This document shows, in pieces, positions 1 to 8,650 of a stretch of DNA of 64,000 bases. Source of the DNA: Bdellovibrionales bacterium. GTDB lineage: Bacteria; Bdellovibrionota; UBA1018. The DNA lies in NCBI GenBank assembly GCA_947380295.1, contig CANCQK010000001.1, positions 1-64,000 of the forward strand. The letters are read 5' to 3'. The notes below the pieces were generated by a model. It ran no database searches. It was not told the DNA's origin and saw only the letters and a list, made by a program, of their open reading frames with translations. A program made the translations under genes and the position numbers. The stretch's first letter is position 1; the number at the start of each line of letters is the position of its first letter.

Positions 1-300
1 GTGGTGGTGGTGGTGATTCTCACTTTCGGAGAGTTCAAACCGTGCGGTTCCATCTCCAAATTCACATCGTCGAATCATTCCCGCCTTTTCAAGGCTAGCT
101 AGTGAACGGTAAATAGTGGCTAAGTCGCAGGATTTTTTGATGAACTTGGAGTGAATTTCCTCAACTGTAAAGGGGCCATGGCGGCCCATGAGGGCTTCTA
201 AGAGCGCTTTTCTAGAATCAGTCACCCGGAGGTTGGCTTTTTTCATTTCCTCCACGAGGTGGCTCAGTCTTGCGGATGTCCCGGTTGCCTTCTTGTTCAT
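1..300 (-). CDS. Fur-family metal-responsive transcriptional regulator (C-terminus cut by window edge)
   Basis: Reading the minus strand from an ATG at 300 gives 100 residues that run off the window without a stop. The segment is the Fur winged-helix domain: RVTDSRKALLEAL at the start of the DNA-binding region, then DLATIYRSLASLEKAG as the recognition helix, then the turn into the dimerisation domain with FELSESENHHHHH. The His run is where Fur, Zur and PerR proteins have regulatory metal ligands, so the family is clear. The metal specificity cannot be read because the C-terminal cysteines are missing. The gene is followed by alr on the same strand across a gap of about 77 bases. Confidence 0.85.
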   Translation of the reverse strand, partial: MNKKATGTSARLSHLVEEMKKANLRVTDSRKALLEALMGRHGPFTVEEIHSKFIKKSCDLATIYRSLASLEKAGMIRRCEFGDGTARFELSESENHHHHH

Positions 301-377
301 TCCGCATAAATACCCGTAAATGCGTTCGGGTGCAAAAGGCGAATGACTCAATGTGCTGGATTGATTCGGCGAGGGGG

Positions 378-1556
378 TTATTTCGTGAGGATTCGCGGCA
401 AATGACTCCCGATTCGAGTGATGATCTCGTAATGAATGGTTTGTGCCCAGTTTGCCAGGGATTCTGCAGAGATACTTTCTTTGCCGTCTGATCCTAAGAG
501 AATGGCTTCGAGTTGTGATTTCTTCGATTTGACTTGGGTGACGTCCACGATGATGTGGTTCATCATCACCCGCCCAATGACCGGACAGCGCTTTTTGCCA
601 ATCAAAACATGGGCCTTGCCTGAGACGATTCGAGGATAACCATCGAAGTAACCCACGGGAAAAACTGCAATCCTAGTTTCTTGGCTGCATCGGTAGGTGC
701 AGCCATAACCTACATAACTTCCCTTTTTGATCCACTTTACAACTTGGCTTTTACATTTCCAGGTGAGCGCCGGTTTGAGCTCCGGTAGGGTTTTGAGTAC
801 TAGTTTTGCCGAAATTCGGGCCTCGATCGACGGCCAGAGACCGTAAAGAGAGATTCCAAAGCGTGCGATGTTGAGACGCGCCTCTGGGAGAATCATAGCC
901 CCTGCACTTGCGCTGAGATGTTCTTCGATCGGACCTTTGAGCTTAAGAAATTTTTTGAGCCGCAGACTCATCGCTTTGAACTCTGTAACCTGCTCCAGCG
1001 CATAGGATTGCTCCGTGACATCTTCGGTATTCGCGAAGTGGGACATAATTCCGACCACTTGCAGGATTTTTTGTGCCCCTTTCAGAAAGGCGAGATCTTT
1101 GAGGAGATTCTCGGATCTAAAACCCTCACGCGATAATCCTGTATCGAGGTGGACGTGAACTTTGAGGGAGCAGGCTTTCTTCTTAAGTGATTGGGTATAG
1201 TCCTTCCATTCTGAACCGCCAATCACGACCTCGACTTCCTCTTGGCTACACTGATGGGCCTCTGCAAGTGAAATGGCGCCGATTACGATGATCCGTGCCG
1301 GGTGCCAGTAGTTCTGCCTTTCCAATTCTCTGATTTGGAAGGCATCTTGGGCTGAAATTAAGTAAATGGCGTCTACCTGAGACCTTACGGCTGAGTACAC
1401 CGGAGCGAGCCCATGCCCATAAGCGTTGCCTTTGAGAACAGCGCCGATTTGAAAGGCATTTTTTGAAATGCTTTTAAAAACTTGGACATTTTGCTGAAGC
1501 GCTGAGGTGCTGACTTCAACCCAAGATGAGTAGCTTTGTTTTAATTTGGATGCCAT
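378..1556 (-). CDS. alr: Alanine racemase
   Basis: PLP-dependent racemase that makes D-alanine for peptidoglycan. The N-terminal TIM barrel carries the PLP lysine in AVLKGNAYGHG, near residue 42 from the chosen start. The C-terminal beta domain has the tyrosine region YVGYGCTYRC, and PVGYFDGYPR and the terminal ITRIGSHLPRI are also typical. At about 392 residues the length is slightly above the usual 360-380. The frame is open up to an ATG at 1574, but the first residues (MIMMII) look like read-through of leader sequence, so I choose the ATG before ASKLKQSY at 1556. Together with murI at 58 kb it supplies both D-amino acids of the peptide stem. The divergent FecR gene starts about 50 bases away. 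Confidence 0.93.
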   Translation of the reverse strand: MASKLKQSYSSWVEVSTSALQQNVQVFKSISKNAFQIGAVLKGNAYGHGLAPVYSAVRSQVDAIYLISAQDAFQIRELERQNYWHPARIIVIGAISLAEAHQCSQEEVEVVIGGSEWKDYTQSLKKKACSLKVHVHLDTGLSREGFRSENLLKDLAFLKGAQKILQVVGIMSHFANTEDVTEQSYALEQVTEFKAMSLRLKKFLKLKGPIEEHLSASAGAMILPEARLNIARFGISLYGLWPSIEARISAKLVLKTLPELKPALTWKCKSQVVKWIKKGSYVGYGCTYRCSQETRIAVFPVGYFDGYPRIVSGKAHVLIGKKRCPVIGRVMMNHIIVDVTQVKSKKSQLEAILLGSDGKESISAESLANWAQTIHYEIITRIGSHLPRILTK

Positions 1557-1607
1557 GATGATCATCATAATCAATCTTGTAAAAAAAATCGAACTAAGGT
1601 GGGTTCT

Positions 1608-2873
1608 GTGACTCGAAGTCTTTTGATTTTTTGCACTCTCCTGATTTTAGAGAGCTTCTCCTGGGCGGGCGAGATTCGCTTGGATTCCCTCAAGGGGGCT
1701 GAAACGGTGACACGGATTCGCGAGGGACGCAGGGGTGAAATTCGGCAAGGAGCCGAAGTGCAAGCGGGCGACGTCCTGCAAACCGGCGAAGGAGTCACTG
1801 CCATTCTCATTTACTCAGATCAATCCAAGGTCCAGATGAGTGCTAAAACTGAGTTTAAGGTCGAAAGTCAGGTCGAGGAAACTCAGTGGAATCGCCTCAA
1901 TTATGGCAGTGTTCGCGGAATGATTGAAAAGGCAACCTCGCCTACTGCTAAGCCCAAATTTTTGATTCGGACTCGTTCCGCAACTTTAGGGGTGCGTGGC
2001 ACAGAATTCGTTTTTGCCCAATCTCTGGATGGACCTGCTCAGATTCACACCTTAGAGGGGGTGGTCGATGTGGGAAGGGACGAGTTGACCGTTTTGAGTG
2101 GTAAAGGGGTTCCTGTTGAAACAGGCCACTTTGTAGAAGCTCTCCCAGGCCGAGTCTCGAGTCCTCAGAGTTTTGATGTCAAAGAGTTCATGGAGAAGTT
2201 CAATTCAGAGTCAGCTGGGCACGCCGGCTCGATTGGATCCGGAGCGGCACAAGCGTCCGTGGGGCTACCCATGGGCTTGCCTAAGGTCAATACAGTTCCG
2301 AGTGAGCAGCCTCCTGTGCCGACCCATTTTTCGAATTGGGTGAGCCCCAAGTCGTTGGAGAAGCCCAATCCGGAGGGCTCCTCAGTTCCCGGTGAGCAAC
2401 CCTCTCCTCAATCGCTGAGAGTTGCTCGGAAGGATTCTGATGAAAAGCGAGGAGTTCAGATGTTTAATTTTCAGATGGGGGCGTTTTTTACTCAGCTCCC
2501 CGACGCGACTCCCGTGAGGGCGGTTCACGCGGTCTGGAGTCCTCTGGTTCCTATTCCCATTTTGAGCTTTTTGTCACTCCGGGGAAACTTAGGCGGAGCA
2601 TTTGCCCTGAACGGCTCACTTGCGAGTCGCTTTTGGATGTTTGATGCTCAAGTGTTGGCTCATCTTGCTTTAGCTAAGATTGTTTTTGTTGAGGCTGGGT
2701 GGGGGTGGCAATCCTGGAATAGCTTAGTTGTCTATAATAGTCAGATACTGGCAGCGCAAGCGGGTCTTTTTCTATACTTGGGGCCGATTGAGCGAGTCTT
2801 TGTTTCGGTGAACCGCCTTGTGGGTGCACCGGCCCTCAATGAATACAAGCTGGGAGTTGGCTTGGGGCTCTAG
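1608..2873 (+). CDS. FecR-domain exported protein with a possible C-terminal membrane-barrel segment
   Basis: A signal peptide (LLIFCTLLILESFSWAGE) is followed by a FecR domain at about residues 30-170: GAEVQAGDVLQTGEGV, then ATLGVRGTEFVF, the hallmark of FecR/PKD-like envelope proteins. A Pro/Ser-rich linker follows. The last 120 residues alternate hydrophobic and small residues and end YKLGVGLGL, which resembles a short outer-membrane barrel. No sigma factor or FecI-type gene is adjacent, so this is a stand-alone FecR protein rather than a classical iron-signalling pair. The frame opens at GTG 1599. I prefer GTG 1608 because an AAGG element (1596-1599) sits at proper spacing. The function is unknown, and the barrel reading is inference. 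Confidence 0.72.
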   Translation: MTRSLLIFCTLLILESFSWAGEIRLDSLKGAETVTRIREGRRGEIRQGAEVQAGDVLQTGEGVTAILIYSDQSKVQMSAKTEFKVESQVEETQWNRLNYGSVRGMIEKATSPTAKPKFLIRTRSATLGVRGTEFVFAQSLDGPAQIHTLEGVVDVGRDELTVLSGKGVPVETGHFVEALPGRVSSPQSFDVKEFMEKFNSESAGHAGSIGSGAAQASVGLPMGLPKVNTVPSEQPPVPTHFSNWVSPKSLEKPNPEGSSVPGEQPSPQSLRVARKDSDEKRGVQMFNFQMGAFFTQLPDATPVRAVHAVWSPLVPIPILSFLSLRGNLGGAFALNGSLASRFWMFDAQVLAHLALAKIVFVEAGWGWQSWNSLVVYNSQILAAQAGLFLYLGPIERVFVSVNRLVGAPALNEYKLGVGLGL

Positions 2874-2937
2874 GCCTGGTTTGCATTGACTCTCTGCGTG
2901 ATTTTTGAGAGAACCCGGGCCGCGAGGCCTGAGGTTT

Positions 2938-3528
2938 ATGTTCCACGCAATTAGAAAGAATTTGATTTCCATGGTGCTGGGCTGGATTGTGCCCCTAGCT
3001 TGGGTGGCCGCTTCAGCTGCATTTTCTGCCGAAATCCCTCATCAAATTTCTGGTTTAGATTTAGTGACTGGAAAATCTGAGACCATTGCCCTGAGTTCAG
3101 GTCAAAAAGCAACTGTGATCGTTTTTCTTTCTACCCGCTGCCCCTGTTCCGCAAGTCATCAGGCTGTGCTGAATCAAATTGCTGGAGAGTTTGGGGCGCA
3201 GGGGATTCGCATGGTGGGAGTTCACTCCAACGCTAATGAATCCCAAGAAGAGGCTAGGACCTATTTCTCGGCAGCGAAACTGGCCTTCCCGGTAATCCAA
3301 GATCCTCGGACAGTTTTAGCAGATCAGTTCGAAGCGTTCAAAACCCCGCATGCTTATATCGTGGGGCCTAAATTAGAGATTCTTTTTCAGGGTGGCGTAG
3401 ATAATAGCAAAATTTACGAACGAGCGACCCAGCATTATTTGCGAGATGCCTTGTCTGAGATTGTTCAGGGTCGTCTGCCACGGGAGAAGACGGTTCGTGT
3501 GGTGGGTTGCCAAATTCAAAGGCCCTAG
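2938..3528 (+). CDS. Exported redoxin / thioredoxin-fold protein
   Basis: A signal peptide (LGWIVPLAWVAASAAFSAE) precedes a thioredoxin-fold domain of the AhpC/TSA-redoxin class. The strand VIVFLSTRCPCSASHQ places two cysteines in a CPC arrangement where peroxiredoxins and TlpA-like proteins have their active site. GVHSNANES and FEAFKTPHAYIVGP match the rest of the fold, including the cis-proline region. CPC instead of CxxC makes classical disulfide exchange uncertain. In-frame TTG 2905 would put extra residues in front of the signal peptide, so ATG 2938 is chosen. It is the first of four consecutive exported genes (to 5462). Confidence 0.78.
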   Translation: MFHAIRKNLISMVLGWIVPLAWVAASAAFSAEIPHQISGLDLVTGKSETIALSSGQKATVIVFLSTRCPCSASHQAVLNQIAGEFGAQGIRMVGVHSNANESQEEARTYFSAAKLAFPVIQDPRTVLADQFEAFKTPHAYIVGPKLEILFQGGVDNSKIYERATQHYLRDALSEIVQGRLPREKTVRVVGCQIQRP

Positions 3529-3572
3529 ATCGCAAGATCCAAATTCTGGTGATCATTCAAAGGAGACGCGGG

Positions 3573-4031
3573 ATGTTCAAGTTAGCGAAGTTCAGGAATT
3601 TGAGTTTTTTCCTTTTTGCCATGGGATCCCCCGCTTGGGCCAATCCCTCGCAGTGCGATTTAGATTTTAAAAAGCTAAAAATTTGCGGAACCGTTCACTG
3701 GGAAAAGGCCCCGCAGGTCGTTGAAATGATTACCCCGAAGGACGCGGCGACCCTGACGATTGAGTTAAAGCCAAAGGCGCCTCGTACCAAGGCGATCCCT
3801 CAAGATTTAGAAATGACGGTCAAGCCTACTATGCCTTCTATGGGAGGACATGGCACTGAGCCGACTCGAGTGACTCGCACAACTGCTGCTTTGGATAAAA
3901 ATGACTCAGCCATCAGATTTCAAGTTCAGGACATTTTTCTGAGCATGTCGGGTGAATGGAAGTTTCAGGTGAAGCTTAAGAGTCAGGGGAAAGAATTGGA
4001 CCAGGCTTCGTGGCTGTTTGAATTGAAGTAG
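3573..4031 (+). CDS. Exported YtkA/FixH-like protein
   Basis: A short signal peptide (LSFFLFAMGSPAWA) leads into one beta-sandwich-like domain of about 130 residues. The segment VKPTMPSMGGHG matches the Met/Gly/His signature of the YtkA/FixH family, and SMSGEWKFQVKL is the usual last strand pair (W/F-x-V). Members are often found near copper-delivery and cytochrome oxidase genes, and the Met and His residues fit metal handling, but no such gene is visible here. ATG 3573 is chosen because AGGAGA lies 6-7 bases upstream. The frame itself opens earlier, at 3507, overlapping the redoxin gene. Confidence 0.6.
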   Translation: MFKLAKFRNLSFFLFAMGSPAWANPSQCDLDFKKLKICGTVHWEKAPQVVEMITPKDAATLTIELKPKAPRTKAIPQDLEMTVKPTMPSMGGHGTEPTRVTRTTAALDKNDSAIRFQVQDIFLSMSGEWKFQVKLKSQGKELDQASWLFELK

Positions 4032-4042
4032 AGGTGGCATTA

Positions 4043-4540
4043 ATGAAAAACGTAAAATATTTAAATTCTTTTTTGATTATTTTAATTTCTTTTGCTTTTG
4101 GGATGATGGGATGCTCACCGTTGTCGAGCCTTTCGACTAGTGACCAATACTCAGTAAGTCCTAATCGAACTCCTTCTCAGTATTCAGCAGGATGGTCTGC
4201 CCAGGTTTCAGTGCTTACGAACGCAGGAACTCGAGCCGCTGCCCTCCGATTGTGGCCTTCAGAAAGTCGAGTGGGTTCAGCAGTCGCCCCCACCCAGGAT
4301 GAGCGCGAAGACGTAAGGCGCGAAATTCGAGTCGATGTTCGAGGGCCTTGGGGTATTTGCGATAACTGCTTTGAAGTTACCCCTCACGAGCTCATGCGAG
4401 ATGAGGACGGTGGACACTATTATCTTTTGCCTGAGGTGAGATTTGATGAATCAGGGCCTTGGACGTTTCGTGTGAAACTTTTTGACCCTAAAAATCCGAA
4501 AGTAGTTCATGAAGTACGAGATCAAATCACTATTCACTAA
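4043..4540 (+). CDS. Lipoprotein of unknown function
   Basis: The N-terminus has a hydrophobic core followed by a lipobox (FGMMGCSP), so it should be lipidated and held in the envelope. The mature part is about 140 residues, with GPWGICDNCFEV in the middle and ESGPWTFRVKLFDP near the end. This last element resembles the closing strands of the preceding YtkA/FixH-like protein, so the two may share a fold. ATG 4043 is preferred to GTG 4034 because GAGGTGG sits 5 bases upstream. The end overlaps the next gene by 32 bases, which indicates translational coupling. Confidence 0.6.
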   Translation: MKNVKYLNSFLIILISFAFGMMGCSPLSSLSTSDQYSVSPNRTPSQYSAGWSAQVSVLTNAGTRAAALRLWPSESRVGSAVAPTQDEREDVRREIRVDVRGPWGICDNCFEVTPHELMRDEDGGHYYLLPEVRFDESGPWTFRVKLFDPKNPKVVHEVRDQITIH

Positions 4541-5462
4541 GTTTGCCTTAAGTTTCTTTGTAGTTTTTTTTGGCTACAATGAACAAAGGGCCTGGAGCGC
4601 CCCTTGCTGTGCTCGTAGTGCAGCAGCTCCATTTTTAATTTTGACTGATGATGAGGCTCAAATTGGACTCGGGGTTTCGGCTGTTGATGCGGTCGCGAAC
4701 GTCTTCGAGAAGGCAGCATTTCGCCCGTCTGGGAGGACTGACTTTACTAATCAATATCGCGTGGATGGAGCGCTCTTGCTCTCGGATCGCTTGCAAATGG
4801 GGCTCAGTGCGGCGATGGTGGGGCGATTTGTAGGATCGACTGGAAACCCCGAAAATAACCTCGGTTTTGGTGATACCCGTTTGAGTCTTGGTTATGAGTA
4901 TCTCCCTGCCTGGAATTACTCAGCTTGGAAGCCTCAAGGATTCCTTTTTTCGGTAGTCACTCTCCCGACCGGTCGATCCAAGTTTGAGCTGGGCAGTGGT
5001 GACTCTAAAGCCACTGTCACGGGTCTTGGATTTTACTCCGTGGCGCTCGGAAGCATCTTTTTAAAGCGCTGGAACGTCATCGACGGGTTTATCATCGTCG
5101 AGGCTCATTACTCTCTCCCAAGGACCTTTGCTACCGCCTATGATCCTCAAGTCGTTGTCCCTGGATTGGGTGGGAGCGCGGGATTTGGGTTGGGTTGGAG
5201 TCCGGGGGGTGGTAATTGGCGCGTCGGATTACGAGTTCAGCCCCGTGTTGACCAGGTCCCGACGAACAATGGAATTCCCGAATACCTTGCGCTCCCTCGG
5301 GTGATTTCCAGTTGTGACACGGGCTTTGATCTGAGTTATATGTTAGGAAACAGTCAAACCATCATGATGTCCTATACCGATCAGACCTTGCTGGGTTATG
5401 CGGCGAATACGAATTTGAACCGGGTGTTGGCGTTGAACTTCCAGCATCGTTGGGAAAGATAA
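4509..5462 (+). CDS. Outer-membrane beta-barrel protein
   Basis: The protein has 317 residues with a signal peptide (FALSFFVVFFGYNEQRAWSA). The mature N-terminus is marked by PCCARSAAAP and ILTDDEAQIGLG. The remainder is a series of amphipathic strands with aromatic girdle residues, ending ALNFQHRWER, which fits a 12-14-strand outer-membrane barrel. A Cys-Cys pair next to the cleavage site is unusual for a barrel and may bind metal or form a disulfide. It is translationally coupled to the upstream lipoprotein (32-base overlap) and is probably the membrane partner of the redoxin/YtkA/lipoprotein set. The substrate is unknown. Confidence 0.62.
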   Translation: MKYEIKSLFTKFALSFFVVFFGYNEQRAWSAPCCARSAAAPFLILTDDEAQIGLGVSAVDAVANVFEKAAFRPSGRTDFTNQYRVDGALLLSDRLQMGLSAAMVGRFVGSTGNPENNLGFGDTRLSLGYEYLPAWNYSAWKPQGFLFSVVTLPTGRSKFELGSGDSKATVTGLGFYSVALGSIFLKRWNVIDGFIIVEAHYSLPRTFATAYDPQVVVPGLGGSAGFGLGWSPGGGNWRVGLRVQPRVDQVPTNNGIPEYLALPRVISSCDTGFDLSYMLGNSQTIMMSYTDQTLLGYAANTNLNRVLALNFQHRWER

Positions 5463-5476
5463 AAGGGAGAATTCCA

Positions 5477-6736
5477 TTGGCAAAAAAACTGAGTTTGATT
5501 CAAGTTCTTTTTGGGATCGTCGTAGTCCAGCTGGGGGGGTGCCAGTCGGCTGTTAAGAAATCTCCTCAGGAAAAAGCCAATTTAACCGCGACCTACACAA
5601 AACCCTACGTGATTTTGGTTTCCTTGGATGGGTTTCGTTCAGATTACGTAGATCTTTACTCTCCTCCTTTTTTAAAGCAGTTTCGAGGCGAAGGGACTTC
5701 AGCAGAAAATCTGATCCCAGTCTACCCCTCCAAAACGTTCACCAATCATCTGAGTATCATTACAGGGCTTTACGCCGAGAATCATGGCATCGTTTCCAAT
5801 TCATTTTATGATCCGCAGAGGAATGAGTCTTACTCCCTTTCTGATCGAGCTAAAGTCGCAGACTCGACCTGGTACGGTGGCAACCCGTTTTGGGTTGAGG
5901 CAGAAAAACAGGGGATGCTCACAGCTGCTTATTTTTGGCCCGGAAGCGAGGCTCCGATTGGTGGAACCCGCCCTACCTATTACTATGAATTCAACAAAAC
6001 CACTGAGCCTGAAGTTCAGACTAAGCAGGTGGTTGAGTGGTTGAAATTTCCAGAAGAGACCCGGCCTCATTTTATCTCCATTTATTTTCATCACGTCGAC
6101 ACGGCCGGGCATCACTTTGGGCCGAATTCGACCCAAGTCAAAGATGCTATTTTCAAGCTGGACCAGGTCTTGGGAGACTTTTACCGTAACCTCCAGGCGT
6201 TGAATTTGCCGGTTCATTTAGTCATCGTGTCCGATCACGGGATGCAGGCACTCGATCAGAACAAAAGGATCTTCATTGAAGATCTGACTCGACTCGGTGA
6301 GTCCAAATTTGTGGGAGATGGTCCCCAGATGATGGTTTATGCGAGTGATCTCAAGGAAAAAAATCGGATCTATCGAGACCTCAAAAAAGCTGAAAAGCAC
6401 TACCGAGTTTATCAGCGTGAAGATCTACCTGCTGATTACCACCTGGCTAAAACCCCTCGTGCAGGCGATCTTGTCATCGTGCCTGAAGCTCCTTATTCTC
6501 TAGCCAAGTCGCATGAGGGTGCCAAATTTGAGGCAGGCGCACATGGCTACGATCCTCAGACTACGAAGACCATGCGGGCGATCTTTTTTGCTTCAGGTCC
6601 TCGGATTAAAAAGCACTATCAAGTTAAGCCCTTCAGGAATGTGCATATTTATCCATTCCTTTCTCAGATTCTCCAGCTGAAGCTCCCTGAAAAGTTGGAT
6701 GGAGACCCAGCCGTCCTTGCTCCCGCACTTCAGTGA
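5477..6736 (+). CDS. Lipoprotein type I phosphodiesterase / nucleotide pyrophosphatase (NPP family)
   Basis: An alkaline-phosphatase-superfamily enzyme of about 420 residues. VILVSLDGFRSDY provides the first metal aspartate and VYPSKTFTNHLSI the threonine nucleophile. HHVDTAGHHFGP, VIVSDHGMQ and EAGAHGYDP supply the remaining zinc ligands, so all NPP metal-site motifs look intact. A hydrophobic leader ending VVQLGGCQS is a lipobox, so it acts in the periplasm or at the surface, hydrolysing nucleotides or phosphodiesters. The in-frame TTG at 5477 is chosen because AGGGAGA precedes it by about 6 bases. The earlier TTG 5450 lies inside the barrel gene and has no such site. It may belong to the same transcript as the barrel cluster. 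Confidence 0.85.
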   Translation: MAKKLSLIQVLFGIVVVQLGGCQSAVKKSPQEKANLTATYTKPYVILVSLDGFRSDYVDLYSPPFLKQFRGEGTSAENLIPVYPSKTFTNHLSIITGLYAENHGIVSNSFYDPQRNESYSLSDRAKVADSTWYGGNPFWVEAEKQGMLTAAYFWPGSEAPIGGTRPTYYYEFNKTTEPEVQTKQVVEWLKFPEETRPHFISIYFHHVDTAGHHFGPNSTQVKDAIFKLDQVLGDFYRNLQALNLPVHLVIVSDHGMQALDQNKRIFIEDLTRLGESKFVGDGPQMMVYASDLKEKNRIYRDLKKAEKHYRVYQREDLPADYHLAKTPRAGDLVIVPEAPYSLAKSHEGAKFEAGAHGYDPQTTKTMRAIFFASGPRIKKHYQVKPFRNVHIYPFLSQILQLKLPEKLDGDPAVLAPALQ

Positions 6737-6749
6737 GCGCGCAAGACGG

Positions 6750-7745
6750 TTATGAGGTTTTAGACGAGCGAGCGGAAGGCTGAGCTTGGATCTCTAGAAA
6801 TGAGGTCGTTCGATTGCGCCCGTGCTCCTTGGAGTAATAAAGCGCATTGTCTGCAGCTTTAATGATTGCCTCAGGGTCTGAGCCAGCCTCAGGTGAGCTT
6901 GCGACTCCAATGCTTACCGAGACCTTTCCTAAAGGTTGCTGGTTAGCAAAGGGAAATGGGTGGCTCTCGATGATCTTTCTGTAGCGCTCAGCAACGAGTT
7001 TTGCAGTTTCACAGGTGGCGTCCGGACAGAGAATGATAAACTCCTCCCCTCCATAACGCGCGGGAAAATCCGTAGTTCGGGCATTTTCTTTGAAAAGCCG
7101 TCCCAGAATTCTAAGAAGCTCGTCGCCAGCTGGGTGACCATGCGTGTCATTGTAGTGCTTGAAGTTGTCGACATCGAAAAGGATGATGCCGTACCGAATG
7201 GGGTATCGGCGAGAACGCTCGTATTCTTCCTTCAGTCGAGCCCTAAACCGACGGACATTGTTCAGCTGTGTGAGTTCGTCAGTGGTAGATAGGAGCTCGA
7301 GCTTTTCATTGAGTTTTTTAAGCTCTGCCATGTAGGCCTCGAGTACCTTCTGAGCTTCCTTTTCTCGAGTGATGTCTTTTGCGATGACCTGAAGGACCTC
7401 AGATTCGTCGTTGAGCTTGAGAGAGCAGGCATTGACGTGGATGTAGAGCTCCTTGTGGGCCAAGGGTCTGAGCTTGATCTCAAATTCAAGGGGGTAGTAT
7501 TTTCGGCGGGCAATTCGAAATTTTTTATTGGCCTCTTCTACTTGCTCAGAATCGATGAAATCCAGAAAGGATTTTCCGCGGAGTTCCTCTGGTTTTTGAT
7601 TGAGGAGTCTCTCTGATGCGTCATTTGCTTCAAGGATCGTATAATTTTCACGATCTAAAAGAAATACCGAGTCCAGGAGTCGCATGAAAAGGTCTAAGTA
7701 AGAGGCAAGCTGCGATGGACTTGTATTGATTTTTTCTTCGCTCAT
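6750..7745 (-). CDS. PAS-GGDEF diguanylate cyclase
   Basis: The first 130 residues form a PAS domain (SVFLLDRENYTILEANDAS through VIAKDITREKEA). A short coiled linker leads to a GGDEF domain starting at TDELTQLNNVRRFRARL. The active-site loop is an intact GGEEF, and the RTTD five residues before it is the inhibitory I-site (RxxD), so the enzyme should make cyclic-di-GMP and be product-inhibited. There is no transmembrane segment, so it is cytosolic and senses through PAS. It is convergent with the phosphodiesterase lipoprotein gene and stands alone, with no visible effector next to it. Confidence 0.93.
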   Translation of the reverse strand: MSEEKINTSPSQLASYLDLFMRLLDSVFLLDRENYTILEANDASERLLNQKPEELRGKSFLDFIDSEQVEEANKKFRIARRKYYPLEFEIKLRPLAHKELYIHVNACSLKLNDESEVLQVIAKDITREKEAQKVLEAYMAELKKLNEKLELLSTTDELTQLNNVRRFRARLKEEYERSRRYPIRYGIILFDVDNFKHYNDTHGHPAGDELLRILGRLFKENARTTDFPARYGGEEFIILCPDATCETAKLVAERYRKIIESHPFPFANQQPLGKVSVSIGVASSPEAGSDPEAIIKAADNALYYSKEHGRNRTTSFLEIQAQPSARSSKTS

Positions 7746-7810
7746 GGTTTTTACCTATGCCTATTTTAATATCATAAAAGAGCGAGTGGTCATTGTCTAA
7801 TGTAAAGCGG

Positions 7811-8650
7811 CTAGGCTTCAGGGTAGTGGACCCATCCTGATTTGATGGGGAATCCCTTGGGAGGTTCTGCACAAAGTCTTTGATCTGAGAGTAAAGCCGT
7901 GAAGGCGCAAATGAATGCGTCGAAGGCGGGTAAATTTTGCGCCAGCTTTCGGAGATCTCGATCGTAAATGAAAATTCCCTTACCCTTGACTAGGAGAGAT
8001 AGGAGTTCTTCTCGACAGTGAATTCCTTCTTCAAGCGTTCTATAGTGACTGATGAGTGAGGGGTCCATGTTTAAATCTCGGGCCAGCAGTGCGATGCTGA
8101 GCTTGGGCCAGACCTCAAGTAAGGAGAGATTCTCAAGGTGTCGCTTGAGAAAACTCATTCTTGCCGTCAATGGAGCTCGATTTCCACCGAGGGTCTCATC
8201 CACTTCAAAAGTGGAATTAGGTGGAAGCTCAGGTAAAACGAGGTATCTCGCCCAAAGTTCAAACGGTCGTTGGGTATACGGTGTAAACTCTAGGATTTTG
8301 CGTTCCTGGTAGTCCGAGTGAGAAAGTCTTCGATGAAGGTCTCGCATCCATTTGACTGCAGGTACGGTGCAATGAGCGGGGAGCGGGCAGGATTTTCTGG
8401 TGCAAGTAATGCACGGTGGCAATTCTAGGGGGACATTAACGCCGATTCGAGCAATGCCGGGTTGAAGTTCTTCGATGAGGTCTAAAAGGCCTTCGTCAGC
8501 AGTTTGGTCCTCGTGAGGGAGGATTCGATCGTAAATATCGAGCAAAAAGATTTTCTGCTCTTTGGGGTAAAATTCCAATGCAGCTAATGCTGTTTTTTGG
8601 TTTTTCGCGCCCGAGAGATCGAGTCCTAGGTAGCGCCTAGATTCTCTCAT
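7811..8650 (-). CDS. DUF429 (RNase H-fold) protein
   Basis: The protein has 279 residues. RRYLGLDLSGAKNQKTALAA is a first RNase H-like strand with a catalytic-type Asp, and PAFDAFICAFTALL near the end carries the second acidic helix. Both fit the DUF429 family, annotated only as a predicted nuclease. The central CITCTRKSCPLPAHC contains four Cys that may bind a metal, a feature I do not associate with the general family. It is the last gene of a tightly packed minus-strand run (tdk, upp, hpt, GHMP kinase) and overlaps the GHMP kinase by 14 bases. The substrate is unknown. Confidence 0.65.
   Translation of the reverse strand: MRESRRYLGLDLSGAKNQKTALAALEFYPKEQKIFLLDIYDRILPHEDQTADEGLLDLIEELQPGIARIGVNVPLELPPCITCTRKSCPLPAHCTVPAVKWMRDLHRRLSHSDYQERKILEFTPYTQRPFELWARYLVLPELPPNSTFEVDETLGGNRAPLTARMSFLKRHLENLSLLEVWPKLSIALLARDLNMDPSLISHYRTLEEGIHCREELLSLLVKGKGIFIYDRDLRKLAQNLPAFDAFICAFTALLSDQRLCAEPPKGFPIKSGWVHYPEA

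Noticed and set aside
1..15. GTG triplet repeat at the window start
   Set aside because: On the minus strand it encodes the His run of the Fur-family protein, so it is coding sequence, not a free microsatellite.
5801..6217. Long minus-strand open frame
   Set aside because: It lies fully inside the phosphodiesterase gene, has no ribosome-binding site, and its sequence shows no domain; it is a shadow frame.
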